This document shows, one piece after another, positions 26,489 to 34,646 of a DNA stretch of 64,000 nt. Position 1 is the first letter of the stretch, and each line of letters starts with the position of its first letter. A program made the position numbers and the translations under genes. The notes under the pieces are model-generated. The model worked only from the letters and a program-made list of their open reading frames with translations. It did no database searches and was not told the origin of the DNA. Origin of the DNA: Bacteroidaceae bacterium (GTDB taxonomy: Bacteria > Bacteroidota > Bacteroidia > Bacteroidales > Bacteroidaceae); contig JAGBKI010000055.1 in NCBI GenBank assembly GCA_017933995.1, forward strand, positions 1-64,000, given 5' to 3'.

Positions 26489-27832
26489 ATGAAGAAAGTC
26501 ATCACATACGGCACCTACGACCTGCTCCACCAGGGGCACGTGAACCTGCTGCGGCGCGCCCGCGAACTGGGCGACTGGCTCATTGTGGGCGTGACGAGCG
26601 ACAGTTTCGACCGGGGGCGCGGCAAGCTCAACGTCCGCAACAACGTGCTGGAGCGCGTCGAGGCCGTTCGCGCCACGGGCTATGCCGACCAGATTGTCAT
26701 AGAGGACTACCTGGGGCAGAAGATTGACGACATACAGAAGTACGACGTCGACGTCTTCGCCATCGGCTCCGACTGGGAGGGGAAGTTCGACTATCTGCGC
26801 GAATACTGCGAAGTGGTCTACCTGCCACGCACGGAGGGCATCTCCAGCACGATGCTGCGCGAGGAGAGCGAGACTGTCGTCCGCCTGGGCGTTGTCGGCA
26901 GCGGGCGCATCGCGCGCCGTTTCATACCTGAGAGCAAGGTGGTGGGCGGCGTGGAGGTCGTCTCCGTGATGAACCCAGACAGCGCGGAGGCCGAGGCTTT
27001 CCGTCGAGAGTTCGAGCTGCGCAGCGCCCATACCGATTTCGACGCGTTCGTCAACGAGGTGGACGCCGTCTATGTGGCGTCGCCCCACCTGACGCACTAC
27101 GATTACTGCCGCCGCGCGCTGGAAGCGGGCAAACACGTGCTGTGCGAAATACCTTTTGTGCTTGAGGGTGGCCAGGCGCGCGAACTCTACGCCCTGGCAG
27201 AGCAGAAGCGGCTCGTGCTGCTCGAAGCCAGCAAGACGGCGCACTGCCCGGGGTTCATGCACCTGGTGACGCTGGTCAAGAGCGGCGTCATCGGCGACGT
27301 GGTGGACATCAAGGCGTCGCTCTCCAAGATGGTGGCTCCGCCCACACGCGAACTGGACGCCTCGCAGGCCGGCGGCTGCGTGACGGAACACGCACCGCTG
27401 ACGCTCATGGCGCTGGTCAAACTCCTGGGACGCGACATCACCGGCGCCAGTTTCCGCTCGCGTATGGAAGGCGGTGTGGACGTGTTCACCAAGGGCATCA
27501 TCGACTTCCCGCACGCCACGGCCTCCGTCACGCTGGGCATCGGTGTGAAGACGGAGGGCAACCTCGTCATCAGTGGCACCAGGGGATACGTCTACGTGCC
27601 CGCGCCTTGGTGGCTTACGGACTACTTTGAGGTGCGCTACGAGGACCAGACGAAGAACCGCAAGTACTTCTACAGTTACGACGGCGACGGCCTGCGCTAC
27701 GAACTACAGGAGTTCGTCTCGATGATTGTCAGCGGGCGGCTCAGTTCCTACCGCCTGCGCCGCCGCGACAGTGTAGCCATCGCAGACCTGATAGAGCGGT
27801 ACAGAAACAAGGAAAACGTAACCGAGATATGA
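26489..27832 (+). CDS. Fusion: glycerol-3-phosphate-type cytidylyltransferase and Gfo/Idh/MocA oxidoreductase
   Basis: 447 residues, two clear domains. Residues 1-130 are a TagD-like cytidylyltransferase: YGTYDLLHQGH (HxGH at 14-17), IGSDWEGKFDYL and the EGISSTMLR signature near residue 120. Residues 131-447 are a Gfo/Idh/MocA oxidoreductase: LGVVGSGRIARRF for NAD binding, then YVASPHLTHYDYCRRALEAGKHVLCE with the conserved GKHVLCE motif. The pair could make a CDP-activated polyol or a related reduced sugar. The SDR and LicD genes behind it would finish and transfer the phospho-group. No frameshift is seen, so the fusion is real in this sequence. Confidence 0.88.
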   Translation: MKKVITYGTYDLLHQGHVNLLRRARELGDWLIVGVTSDSFDRGRGKLNVRNNVLERVEAVRATGYADQIVIEDYLGQKIDDIQKYDVDVFAIGSDWEGKFDYLREYCEVVYLPRTEGISSTMLREESETVVRLGVVGSGRIARRFIPESKVVGGVEVVSVMNPDSAEAEAFRREFELRSAHTDFDAFVNEVDAVYVASPHLTHYDYCRRALEAGKHVLCEIPFVLEGGQARELYALAEQKRLVLLEASKTAHCPGFMHLVTLVKSGVIGDVVDIKASLSKMVAPPTRELDASQAGGCVTEHAPLTLMALVKLLGRDITGASFRSRMEGGVDVFTKGIIDFPHATASVTLGIGVKTEGNLVISGTRGYVYVPAPWWLTDYFEVRYEDQTKNRKYFYSYDGDGLRYELQEFVSMIVSGRLSSYRLRRRDSVAIADLIERYRNKENVTEI

Positions 27833-28524
27833 AACACGCAATAGTCACGGGCGGCACATCGGGCATGGGGCTCGGCGTCGCCAAAATGCTGTTAGAAAAG
27901 GGCTACAAAGTCTACGCCACCTACGTCGGCCCGAACTTCGGGGAGCGCATAGAGGGCTTCGAAGCCATAAAGACCGACCAAACCCGCCGCGAGGAGGTTT
28001 ACCGCTTAATCGACTATGTGAAGTCGCAGACCGACACGGTGGACTGCATCGTCTGCAACGCGGGCCTGAGCGTCCGCAAGGCGTTCACCGAGACCACTGA
28101 CGCCGACTGGGACGCCCAGATGGAAGTGGCCGTCACGTCGCACTACATTCTGATTCGCGAACTTTTCCCGCTCATCCCCCCCGGCAGCCGCATCCTGTTC
28201 ACCGGCTCGCAGATGGGGCTGCACCCCCACGCCACGGTGCTGGCCTACGGCGTGACCAAGGCCGCCGTCCACGCGATGGTGAAGAACCTTGTCAAGGAGT
28301 TCGAGGGAACGGGAACCACGGTGAACGCCGTCGTACCCGGCTTCGTCGACACGCCCTGGCAGACGGCCAAGCCCGAGGCCGTCAAGCAGAACATCTACCG
28401 TAAGACGGCCATCCACCGCTTCGCCTCCGTTGACGAGATTGTCGGTGCTTTCCGCTTCTGCCTCGACAACCCGTTCGTCAACGGAAGCCTCATCGAGGTG
28501 AACGGAGGCTACTGCTACAAATAA
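27829..28524 (+). CDS. Short-chain dehydrogenase/reductase
   Basis: 231 residues. VTGGTSGMGLG (residues 6-16) binds NAD(P). CNAGLSV is the NAG motif and LAYGVTKAAVHAMVKNL carries the YxxxK catalytic pair. VVPGFVDTP and the ending GSLIEVNGGYCYK are typical. It overlaps the fusion gene by 4 bases, so both are probably made together. In polysaccharide clusters such enzymes reduce a keto-sugar phosphate or nucleotide sugar; here a step toward a CDP-linked polyol is a reasonable guess. Confidence 0.85.
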   Translation: MKHAIVTGGTSGMGLGVAKMLLEKGYKVYATYVGPNFGERIEGFEAIKTDQTRREEVYRLIDYVKSQTDTVDCIVCNAGLSVRKAFTETTDADWDAQMEVAVTSHYILIRELFPLIPPGSRILFTGSQMGLHPHATVLAYGVTKAAVHAMVKNLVKEFEGTGTTVNAVVPGFVDTPWQTAKPEAVKQNIYRKTAIHRFASVDEIVGAFRFCLDNPFVNGSLIEVNGGYCYK

Positions 28525-28543
28525 AACTTTCAAGTACTTTCAA

Positions 28544-29287
28544 ATGAAACACCAGATACCTTCCTGGCTCACCGAGACGGCCAACAAGGTGGCGCGCTTC
28601 GGTTGGGCGAAACGGCTGCTCAAGCCGCCTTACTACGCCTACAAGCGGCGCGTGCAGAGAAAACGCAACGAGGACTTCCGACGCCACGCCCTCGGCCTGA
28701 TGCGTCTGTTCCACCAAACGATGGAGCTGGCGGGAATAGAATACACGCTGGCCTTCGGCACGTTGCTCGGTGCTGTCCGTGAAAAGGGCTTCATCGCCCA
28801 CGACCTTGACATCGACGTAGCCGTGTGGCATTCGCAGCAGGACGCCCGCGTGCGCACCGTCCTCGAAACCGCCGGGTTCGCATTCTCCCACAGTTTCGAA
28901 GTCGACGGCGGCGAACTGGGACGCGAGGAGACCTATATATATAATGGAGTGGCGATAGACATCTTCTATTTCTACCCCTCCCTGACCGAGGGCGGCCTGC
29001 CCTACTGTTGTGATTTCCTGGGCAAGCCGGGCGCACCCACCTACCGGGCGTGCATGAAGAAATACGGCGGCGCGCTGCCCCGGCGCGTCGAACTACCTAT
29101 GGAGCGCAACCGCGAACTTGTGCCGTTCGCCGACCTGCGCCTTTTCATCCCAACCAACGCAGACGAAATTCTGAGTTCCAGGTACGGCGACGACTACATG
29201 ACGCCCAATCCCGGCTGGGGCATCACCTCCCACGACGCCCACATCGTGCGCTGGGAGGAGAAACTCGGCATCTACAAAGAAGCGTAA
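28544..29287 (+). CDS. LicD-family phosphotransferase
   Basis: 247 residues. The LicD core is evident: YTLAFGTLLGAVREKGFIAHDLDIDVAV (nucleotidyltransferase-fold metal site with DxD) and the C-terminal RYGDDYMTPNPGWG. LicD proteins move a phospho-alcohol such as phosphocholine or phosphoribitol from a CDP donor to a sugar. A CDP-forming domain encoded two genes upstream fits this role. The transferred group cannot be told from sequence. Confidence 0.88.
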   Translation: MKHQIPSWLTETANKVARFGWAKRLLKPPYYAYKRRVQRKRNEDFRRHALGLMRLFHQTMELAGIEYTLAFGTLLGAVREKGFIAHDLDIDVAVWHSQQDARVRTVLETAGFAFSHSFEVDGGELGREETYIYNGVAIDIFYFYPSLTEGGLPYCCDFLGKPGAPTYRACMKKYGGALPRRVELPMERNRELVPFADLRLFIPTNADEILSSRYGDDYMTPNPGWGITSHDAHIVRWEEKLGIYKEA

Positions 29288-29306
29288 GCCCGAAACACCA
29301 TCCCGT

Positions 29307-30449
29307 ATGCCCGATTTCTTCTGGACAGAGCCTTCAATACCCATCGTCCTCGTCTGCCTGCTGGCTTACGTGCTTTTCGCTGTGGGGTTCTACCGCCCTT
29401 ACGCGATGACACCCGGAAACATCAAGGCGAAACGCGGCGTGTCCGTGCCGATGTGGCTCTTCGCCCTATTCCTGGTCATCTTCGTGTGCATCGATTCGGA
29501 CTGGTTCCACTACCAAAACACAGTTTGGGACTACGACTTTACACCCAATGCGCGCAACTACGGTGAACCCATATACGGTTTTATTATCTACTTGGTTAGC
29601 AAGAACTATTTGGGCTTCAGGCTTGCCGTGTGGGGCGGCGCCCTGGTTGTGGCCACCGCTACGTTTAAACGGTTGGGACTCAACCCAAACTATTGCCTTT
29701 ACTTGCTCATCTGCGCTTTCCTGCTGAAATTCAACTACGCCCGCGCCTCCTTGGCGATGGCATTGTATTTCTTCGGTTTCTCCTTCCTTGCCAAACCGTG
29801 GAAGCGCCATCCCGAGCGGTCGTTCCTGCTCTTCGCTTTTTTCCTATATCTGTCCTATGTCTTTCATACCAGTTGCCTGATACTCGTCGCACTTACCATA
29901 GTCATTCTCCTTCCAATAAACAAATACACCGTCACCCTTCTTCTCCTGGTCCTGCCCTTTGCGGGCTATTACATTAACAACAACATCGATATGTTCTTCG
30001 GACAGGACTTCCTCGTAAGCGATGAATATATGCAGTCGAAGATGCAGGGCTACTATGCAAAGCAGGCTGAAGGTGCCAATCTATATGGACAGATAGCAAA
30101 CGTCATACAATACGGTGCTTTCTATGTAGCTGCCTTCATCTGCATAAAAAAATACTTCAAGCACAGTAAACAAATGCCGGTTTGGGTGAAACGGCTCGTC
30201 AAGTTGACCATCTCCATCCTACTTGTTTCGGCCATATTCATCTTCGTTGATATGAGCAGCAATGTGCTGTTCTACCGTATACTTTTTATGACGTTTATTC
30301 CTCTCGTGATCCTATCTGTTTATCTTATGGAGCGGGGACTGCTCACAGCCCGCGCATACAAGTTCATCCTTTTTTGGGGCATAGCCAGCAACTTGTACAG
30401 GCTACTCTACGTGCTGTATATCGTAGACCAAGGGAGGTATACGATCTGA
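29307..30449 (+). CDS. EpsG-family polysaccharide polymerase (Wzy-like)
   Basis: 380 residues with about ten hydrophobic segments. SDWFHYQNTVWDY and GEPIYGFIIYLVSKNYLGFRL in the first periplasmic loops are the EpsG pattern, where acidic and aromatic residues contact the lipid-linked sugar. It would polymerise repeat units delivered by the flippase. The stop lies only 66 bases before the next glycosyltransferase start. Confidence 0.85.
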   Translation: MPDFFWTEPSIPIVLVCLLAYVLFAVGFYRPYAMTPGNIKAKRGVSVPMWLFALFLVIFVCIDSDWFHYQNTVWDYDFTPNARNYGEPIYGFIIYLVSKNYLGFRLAVWGGALVVATATFKRLGLNPNYCLYLLICAFLLKFNYARASLAMALYFFGFSFLAKPWKRHPERSFLLFAFFLYLSYVFHTSCLILVALTIVILLPINKYTVTLLLLVLPFAGYYINNNIDMFFGQDFLVSDEYMQSKMQGYYAKQAEGANLYGQIANVIQYGAFYVAAFICIKKYFKHSKQMPVWVKRLVKLTISILLVSAIFIFVDMSSNVLFYRILFMTFIPLVILSVYLMERGLLTARAYKFILFWGIASNLYRLLYVLYIVDQGRYTI

Positions 30450-30514
30450 CGGGGCTAAACACAGCTCACTCATATATAATAAAAAACTTACTTGTAGTTA
30501 GGCAATCGTTACTG

Positions 30515-31624
30515 ATGAAAATCCTACAAATCATACCCCAACTGTCGTCGGGCGGGGCTGAAAGGTTTGCAGTGGATCTCTCCAACGAGTTGGCGGAGCG
30601 CGGCCACGAAGTTGTGCTTGTCGTGCTCCATTCTATTGAGGCGCATGGCTTCTACGAGGGGCAATTGTCGCCCAAAGTCCGTCTGCTATCAATGAACAAA
30701 CCTCCTGGCTTTGACCTGCGCCTCTTCTTCCGCCTTTACAGCCTCATCAGCCGCGAACGCCCTAATATCATCCACACTCACTTGCGTGCGATCGTATACG
30801 CACTCCTTGCGGAGTGCTTCGTTGTGCATGGTGTTCACACCGTGCACTCCGAAGCCTCTGCCGAGGCTTCGGAGTGGTTCTCACGCACCGTGCGACATGT
30901 GCTGTTCCGCACGCGTCGCGTCACGCCCGTGACCATCTCGCCCGAGTCGCAGGAGAGTTTCGTGCGCTTCTACGGAATGAAAGACGTGCCGATGATATTC
31001 AACGGGCGCAACGTGCCGGAGCGTATCGAAGTCTCGCCCGCCGTGGCGGAAGAGTTCCGTCGATACCGGCATGGGACGAATCAGCGCGTACTGGTATGCC
31101 TTGCGCGCATATACGAAGTAAAACGCCAAGACATGCTGGCACGCATCGCCGCACGACTCCACGATGAGGGCTTCTGTTTTACGCTACTCTTTATCGGCAG
31201 TACGATTAGTGAAAAGGTAAAGTTAGAAATGGAACGCCACGCCCATCCCGACGTCCACATCCTCGGCGAGCGGCAGAACCCATTGGAATACTTGTCGCAG
31301 GCAGATGCTTACTGTCTTTGCTCCTCCTACGAGGGTCTGCCCATCTCGTTGCTTGAAGCGCTGGGCACGGGCTGCGTACCGGTATGCACGCCTGTTGGCG
31401 GAATACCCAATATCGTAAGCAACGGAAAAAATGGTTTTCTTTCCGAGGACATCTCTGAAGAAGCATATTACAAAACGCTTCGCCGCTTCCTCTCCCTCGA
31501 TGACGAGACGTTGCGCCGCTTCAAGGCCGCCGCCAAAGCAAGTTACTCCCCGTACAGCATGACGGGGTGTGCTCAGAAATACCTCGCCATCTTCCAGAAA
31601 AATATAAGTTCCCGCTGCCTATAG
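30515..31624 (+). CDS. Glycosyltransferase family 4
   Basis: 369 residues from the ATG giving MKILQIIPQLSSGGAERFAVDLSNELAERGHEV, the classic GT4 opening with the SGGAER loop. The C-terminal GT-B lobe has EVKRQDMLARIAARL, ILGERQNPLEYLSQADAYCLCSSYEGLPISLLEALGTGCVPVCTPVGGIPNIV, which contains the E-x7-E donor motif. An earlier in-frame start overlapping the polymerase was rejected because the homology begins here. It adds one sugar to the repeat unit; linkage unknown. Confidence 0.9.
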   Translation: MKILQIIPQLSSGGAERFAVDLSNELAERGHEVVLVVLHSIEAHGFYEGQLSPKVRLLSMNKPPGFDLRLFFRLYSLISRERPNIIHTHLRAIVYALLAECFVVHGVHTVHSEASAEASEWFSRTVRHVLFRTRRVTPVTISPESQESFVRFYGMKDVPMIFNGRNVPERIEVSPAVAEEFRRYRHGTNQRVLVCLARIYEVKRQDMLARIAARLHDEGFCFTLLFIGSTISEKVKLEMERHAHPDVHILGERQNPLEYLSQADAYCLCSSYEGLPISLLEALGTGCVPVCTPVGGIPNIVSNGKNGFLSEDISEEAYYKTLRRFLSLDDETLRRFKAAAKASYSPYSMTGCAQKYLAIFQKNISSRCL

Positions 31625-31751
31625 ACACAGCCCTCTTTGGAGGAGAAAAAGGAGCGAGAGAAAAAAAGATAAGTTTTTTACATTCTAAAGTTTCGAAGAT
31701 TGTATCTTTTCCACAAGACGAGGACTGTTTAGACACCTAATAACGTTTAAA

Positions 31752-32864
31752 ATGGCACGTGACAAATTGACCTACATAGAAATTGCTGGATATAAATCCA
31801 TTTCGGCCAACCAACCGCTTTCACTCGCAGTGGGCGACGTGACGGTGCTGCTCGGAGCCAACGGAACGGGCAAGAGCAACATCGTCGGCTTCTTCCGAAT
31901 GCTCAACTATATGATGTCTGGCTCCTTGCAACGATATGTGGCCGAGAACGGCACGAATCAAGCTTTCCTCCACTACGGCCCGCAGCACACGCCCTCACTA
32001 AGGGGGAAACTGGAATTCCAGAAGGAAACGGGCGTGGAACGCTATGAATTTGAACTATCCCAGGCTGCAGGGCAACGGCTCATCATCACGTCAGAGAGCG
32101 TAGAGTGGCAACGAGCTAGGGGGGGGCGGCCTCTCCGTTTTCGCGTAGACTCTGATTTCCGAGAGACGGGACTCATCAACAGCGAGGGACGGACAGAGAA
32201 GATTATCCATCGCCTTCTTTCACAATGCAAGGCTTTCCAATTCCACGACACATCGCAAACGGGGCCGCTCCGCCAGGCATCGAAAGTCCATACGGCACAG
32301 TACCTCCAGTCGGCGGGAAACAATCTTGCTTCCTTTCTCCACTTTCTCAAAGAAAACCACGAGCAGGAGTACCGACGTATCGTCAGCTACGTCCGAATGA
32401 TTATGCCCCACTTCGGCGATTTCTATCTAGAACCGCTCAACGACTACGTTTCGCTAAACTGGCGCGATGCTTCTGGCAGCGACTATGTCTTTTGTCCCGA
32501 CCAGTTCTCTGACGGTACCATACGCTTCATCGCTTTGGCAACGCTCCTACTCCAGCCCGTGCGGACAATGCCCAGCGTCATCATCGTTGACGAACCTGAA
32601 CTGGGGCTGCACCCATACGCGCTTGAGCAGTTAGCGCAACTCATCAAGGATGCCTCCGTCCACGCCCAAATCGTCATTGCAACGCAGTCTCCGCAACTCA
32701 TTGACGGCTTCGACGTGGGCGATGTCACCGTCGTTGAACAGGACGACGCTGCCCGCACGACCGTTGCCCGCAAGCTCAACGAGGAGGAACTGCGCTTCTG
32801 GCTGGAAGAGTACACCGTCAGCGAACTTTGGCGAAAGAACGTCATCGGGGGGCAGCCACTATGA
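31752..32864 (+). CDS. AAA-family ATPase (AAA_21/OLD-like) of an accessory block
   Basis: 370 residues. Walker A GANGTGKS lies at residues 35-42, directly after a beta strand (GDVTVLLGANG), as in SMC/RecF/OLD-type ATPases. PDQFSDGTIRFIALATLLL is the signature region, VIIVDEPELGLHPYAL the Walker B with D-loop, and VIATQSPQLIDGF the switch His/Gln region. No TOPRIM nuclease domain is fused. The next gene, overlapping by 4 bases, encodes DUF4276, a small TOPRIM-like protein. ATPase-DUF4276 pairs recur in bacterial accessory and defence regions, so a split OLD-like nuclease is plausible. The function is inferred. Confidence 0.85.
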   Translation: MARDKLTYIEIAGYKSISANQPLSLAVGDVTVLLGANGTGKSNIVGFFRMLNYMMSGSLQRYVAENGTNQAFLHYGPQHTPSLRGKLEFQKETGVERYEFELSQAAGQRLIITSESVEWQRARGGRPLRFRVDSDFRETGLINSEGRTEKIIHRLLSQCKAFQFHDTSQTGPLRQASKVHTAQYLQSAGNNLASFLHFLKENHEQEYRRIVSYVRMIMPHFGDFYLEPLNDYVSLNWRDASGSDYVFCPDQFSDGTIRFIALATLLLQPVRTMPSVIIVDEPELGLHPYALEQLAQLIKDASVHAQIVIATQSPQLIDGFDVGDVTVVEQDDAARTTVARKLNEEELRFWLEEYTVSELWRKNVIGGQPL

Positions 32865-33589
32865 AAACGATAAAGCTCCACGTCCTGTGTGAAGGGCAAA
32901 CGGAATTACGCTTTGCGAGTCGGGTGTTGGCAACGCATCTCATTCTGAAGGACATCCTCGTCCTGCCGCAACTGCTCATAACCAGCAAACGGAAAAATGC
33001 TCGCGGCGGAATGTTGAGCTATCAGCAGGTCGTGCGCGACTTGACCGTGATGATGAAGAGCGCCACCGACAGCGAGACCGAGGCTCACATCTTCACGACG
33101 ATGTTCGACCTCTACGCTCTTCCTTCCGACTTTCCCGGCTATAAAGCCACGTCCACTGCGTCGGGTTGCGTTCGTGTCGCAGCGATTGAGGACGCGTTTG
33201 CCCAAGCAATTGACAGTCGGAGGTTCCTTCCCTACATTCAGCTGCATGAATTCGAGGCCTTGGTTCTTTGCGGACTGCCCGAACTGGCACAGAGCTACCC
33301 CAATGCCACGCGCGAACTGACTGCACTGCAAGCCGAGCTACAGCGTGTTTACGGAGAAGATATGGAGGCCGTGGATGGCGGATTGGAAACCGCTCCCAGT
33401 AAACGCATCTCCAAGGCGATGGTGGGAAAATATAAGTACGATAAAGTAAAGGCTGGCACGGAGATAACCGCCCGCCTCGGCATCGAAAAGCTTGCCAACC
33501 GCTGCCGTCATTTCGGCGACTGGCTCCGCAAGATAGAGGCCCTCTGCTTGGCCAGTCGCGGAAGCCGTAGCGCAAACTATGATAAATAG
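32861..33589 (+). CDS. DUF4276 family protein, TOPRIM-like partner
   Basis: 242 residues. LHVLCEGQTELRFASRVL at the N-terminus carries the conserved Glu of the TOPRIM-like fold (VEGxTE type). TTMFDLYALPSDFPGY holds the Asp of the metal pair, and ALQAELQRVY plus PYIQLHEFEALVL are family marks of DUF4276. It overlaps the ATPase gene (ATGA) and so is expected in a fixed ratio with it. A metal-dependent nuclease role is inferred, not shown. Confidence 0.8.
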   Translation: MKTIKLHVLCEGQTELRFASRVLATHLILKDILVLPQLLITSKRKNARGGMLSYQQVVRDLTVMMKSATDSETEAHIFTTMFDLYALPSDFPGYKATSTASGCVRVAAIEDAFAQAIDSRRFLPYIQLHEFEALVLCGLPELAQSYPNATRELTALQAELQRVYGEDMEAVDGGLETAPSKRISKAMVGKYKYDKVKAGTEITARLGIEKLANRCRHFGDWLRKIEALCLASRGSRSANYDK

Positions 33590-33600
33590 TCTGCGTAGCT

Positions 33601-33626
33601 CGTTTGTTTCTTAGATATTTCTTTTT
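33601..33626 (+). repeat. Left direct repeat flanking the DUF2188/TIR-like cassette
   Basis: CGTTTGTTTCTTAGATATTT followed by CTTTTT, 11 bases after the DUF4276 stop. The same 26 bases with two differences recur at 34497-34522, 896 bases on. Confidence 0.75.
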
Positions 33627-33639
33627 ATGCTTTGTTCGG

Positions 33640-33670
33640 TTGCGGAATCAGTAATAAATATGTAATTTTG
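33640..33670 (+). promoter_or_regulatory. Promoter of the DUF2188 gene
   Basis: TTG at 33640-33642, 20 bases and TAATTTTG at 33663-33670, with the ATG 26 bases further on. The cassette therefore has its own promoter. Confidence 0.7.
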
Positions 33671-33696
33671 CCAATAAATCAAGAAACGTTATAGCA

Positions 33697-33882
33697 ATGA
33701 GCATTCATGTGATACATTCCCAAGGAGAGTGGAAAGTGCGAAAGGAAGGTGCATCCCGTGCCCTACGCGTATTTGCAGACAAGCAGGCAGCCATCAATTT
33801 TGGGCAGAAAATACGTCGTACGGGAAACGCCACGTTGTATGTGCATCGGAAGGATGGAACCATCCGTTACGCTGAAACGTAA
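33697..33882 (+). CDS. DUF2188 protein
   Basis: 61 residues covering the whole DUF2188 domain: HVIHSQGEWKVRKEGASRAL, then AAINFGQKIRRTGNATLYVHRKDGTIR. This small beta-alpha domain is often encoded beside accessory or defence genes; its biochemical role is unknown to me. The base composition is clearly more AT-rich than in the flanking polysaccharide genes. The following gene starts 9 bases later, so the two form a cassette. Confidence 0.75.
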   Translation: MSIHVIHSQGEWKVRKEGASRALRVFADKQAAINFGQKIRRTGNATLYVHRKDGTIRYAET

Positions 33883-33891
33883 AATGCTGGT

Positions 33892-34488
33892 ATGCGTGAA
33901 AATTGCATCTTTATCAATTGCCCTTTTGACGATGACTATCGTCCGCTATTGCGGGCGTTGCTCTTTGCTGTTTGTTTTTATGGACTAAGCCCGAAGATTG
34001 CTTCTGAGGAGAGCGATATGAAGTCCGATCGCTTGCGAAGAATCATAAAGTTGATGAAGAGTGCAAAATATAGTATTCACGACCTTTCTCGGATGTGCTC
34101 CCGCGCAGAGGGGGAATATTATCGTATGAATATGCCCTTTGAGTTAGGGCTGGACTATGGGCTGTGTGGCCAGCGTAAATCATTCCTGATTTTTGAGAAC
34201 AATCCCTACAAACTAAAAATCGCTCTTTCCGATGTGAATGGTTGGGATGTCAGTGCTCATAAAGAAGAGGCAGAACTTATTATTCAGGAATTCCGTAAGT
34301 GGTATGTTGCCAATAATCACACCCTGTCCGCTCTTCTGAAATCAGTATCTTCTGAGGCTATTTGGGTCAAATATAACGAATTTCAAGTAGGACTTGAACA
34401 ATACAAGCGTGAAAACCGCTTGAAGGATGCTGAAATCTCCGTTGCGGAGTATATCAGCTATGTCCAAGAATACTTTCAGAACGGCTGA
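33892..34488 (+). CDS. TIR-like / deoxyribosyltransferase-like domain protein
   Basis: 198 residues. FINCPFDDDYRPLLRALLF (7-25), ASEESDMKSDRLRRIIKLM, SIHDLSRM and NMPFELGLDYGLCGQRKSFLIF (80-101) match the nucleotide-binding fold shared by TIR-like and nucleoside 2-deoxyribosyltransferase-like proteins. Glu84 in MPFELG is the likely catalytic acid. Members of this fold cleave N-glycosidic bonds in NAD or nucleosides, and several act in phage defence. The C-terminal 80 residues are helical and unassigned. AT-richer than its surroundings and flanked by direct repeats, it looks acquired. Confidence 0.65.
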   Translation: MRENCIFINCPFDDDYRPLLRALLFAVCFYGLSPKIASEESDMKSDRLRRIIKLMKSAKYSIHDLSRMCSRAEGEYYRMNMPFELGLDYGLCGQRKSFLIFENNPYKLKIALSDVNGWDVSAHKEEAELIIQEFRKWYVANNHTLSALLKSVSSEAIWVKYNEFQVGLEQYKRENRLKDAEISVAEYISYVQEYFQNG

Positions 34489-34496
34489 TAGCTGTT

Positions 34497-34522
34497 CGTT
34501 TGTTTCTTAGACATTTCTTTTA
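34497..34522 (+). repeat. Right direct repeat flanking the DUF2188/TIR-like cassette
   Basis: CGTTTGTTTCTTAGACATTT followed by CTTTTA, 8 bases after the TIR-like stop; partner of 33601-33626. Both copies are preceded by TAGCT within a few bases. Confidence 0.75.
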
Positions 34523-34542
34523 AAATCCTCATACATCTACCT

Positions 34543-34646
34543 ATGCGCATCGCATACATCGTGATGCCCCGCCCGGTCATCGGCGGCGGGGTGCGCTAAT
34601 GCACTCCCGCTGTCACCTCAAGGCGGGGCTGGTAAAATAAGATATA
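34543..34646 (+). pseudogene. Remnant of a glycosyltransferase gene (both ends, middle lost)
   Basis: 34543-34599 encodes only MRIAYIVMPRPVIGGGVR before a stop. That is the standard first strand and glycine loop of a GT4 enzyme. The next bases, in another frame, read SRCHLKAGLVK and stop at about 34639, which could be the old C-terminus. An internal deletion of a former glycosyltransferase is the simplest reading, possibly linked to arrival of the accessory block. Too short to be functional. Confidence 0.45.
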
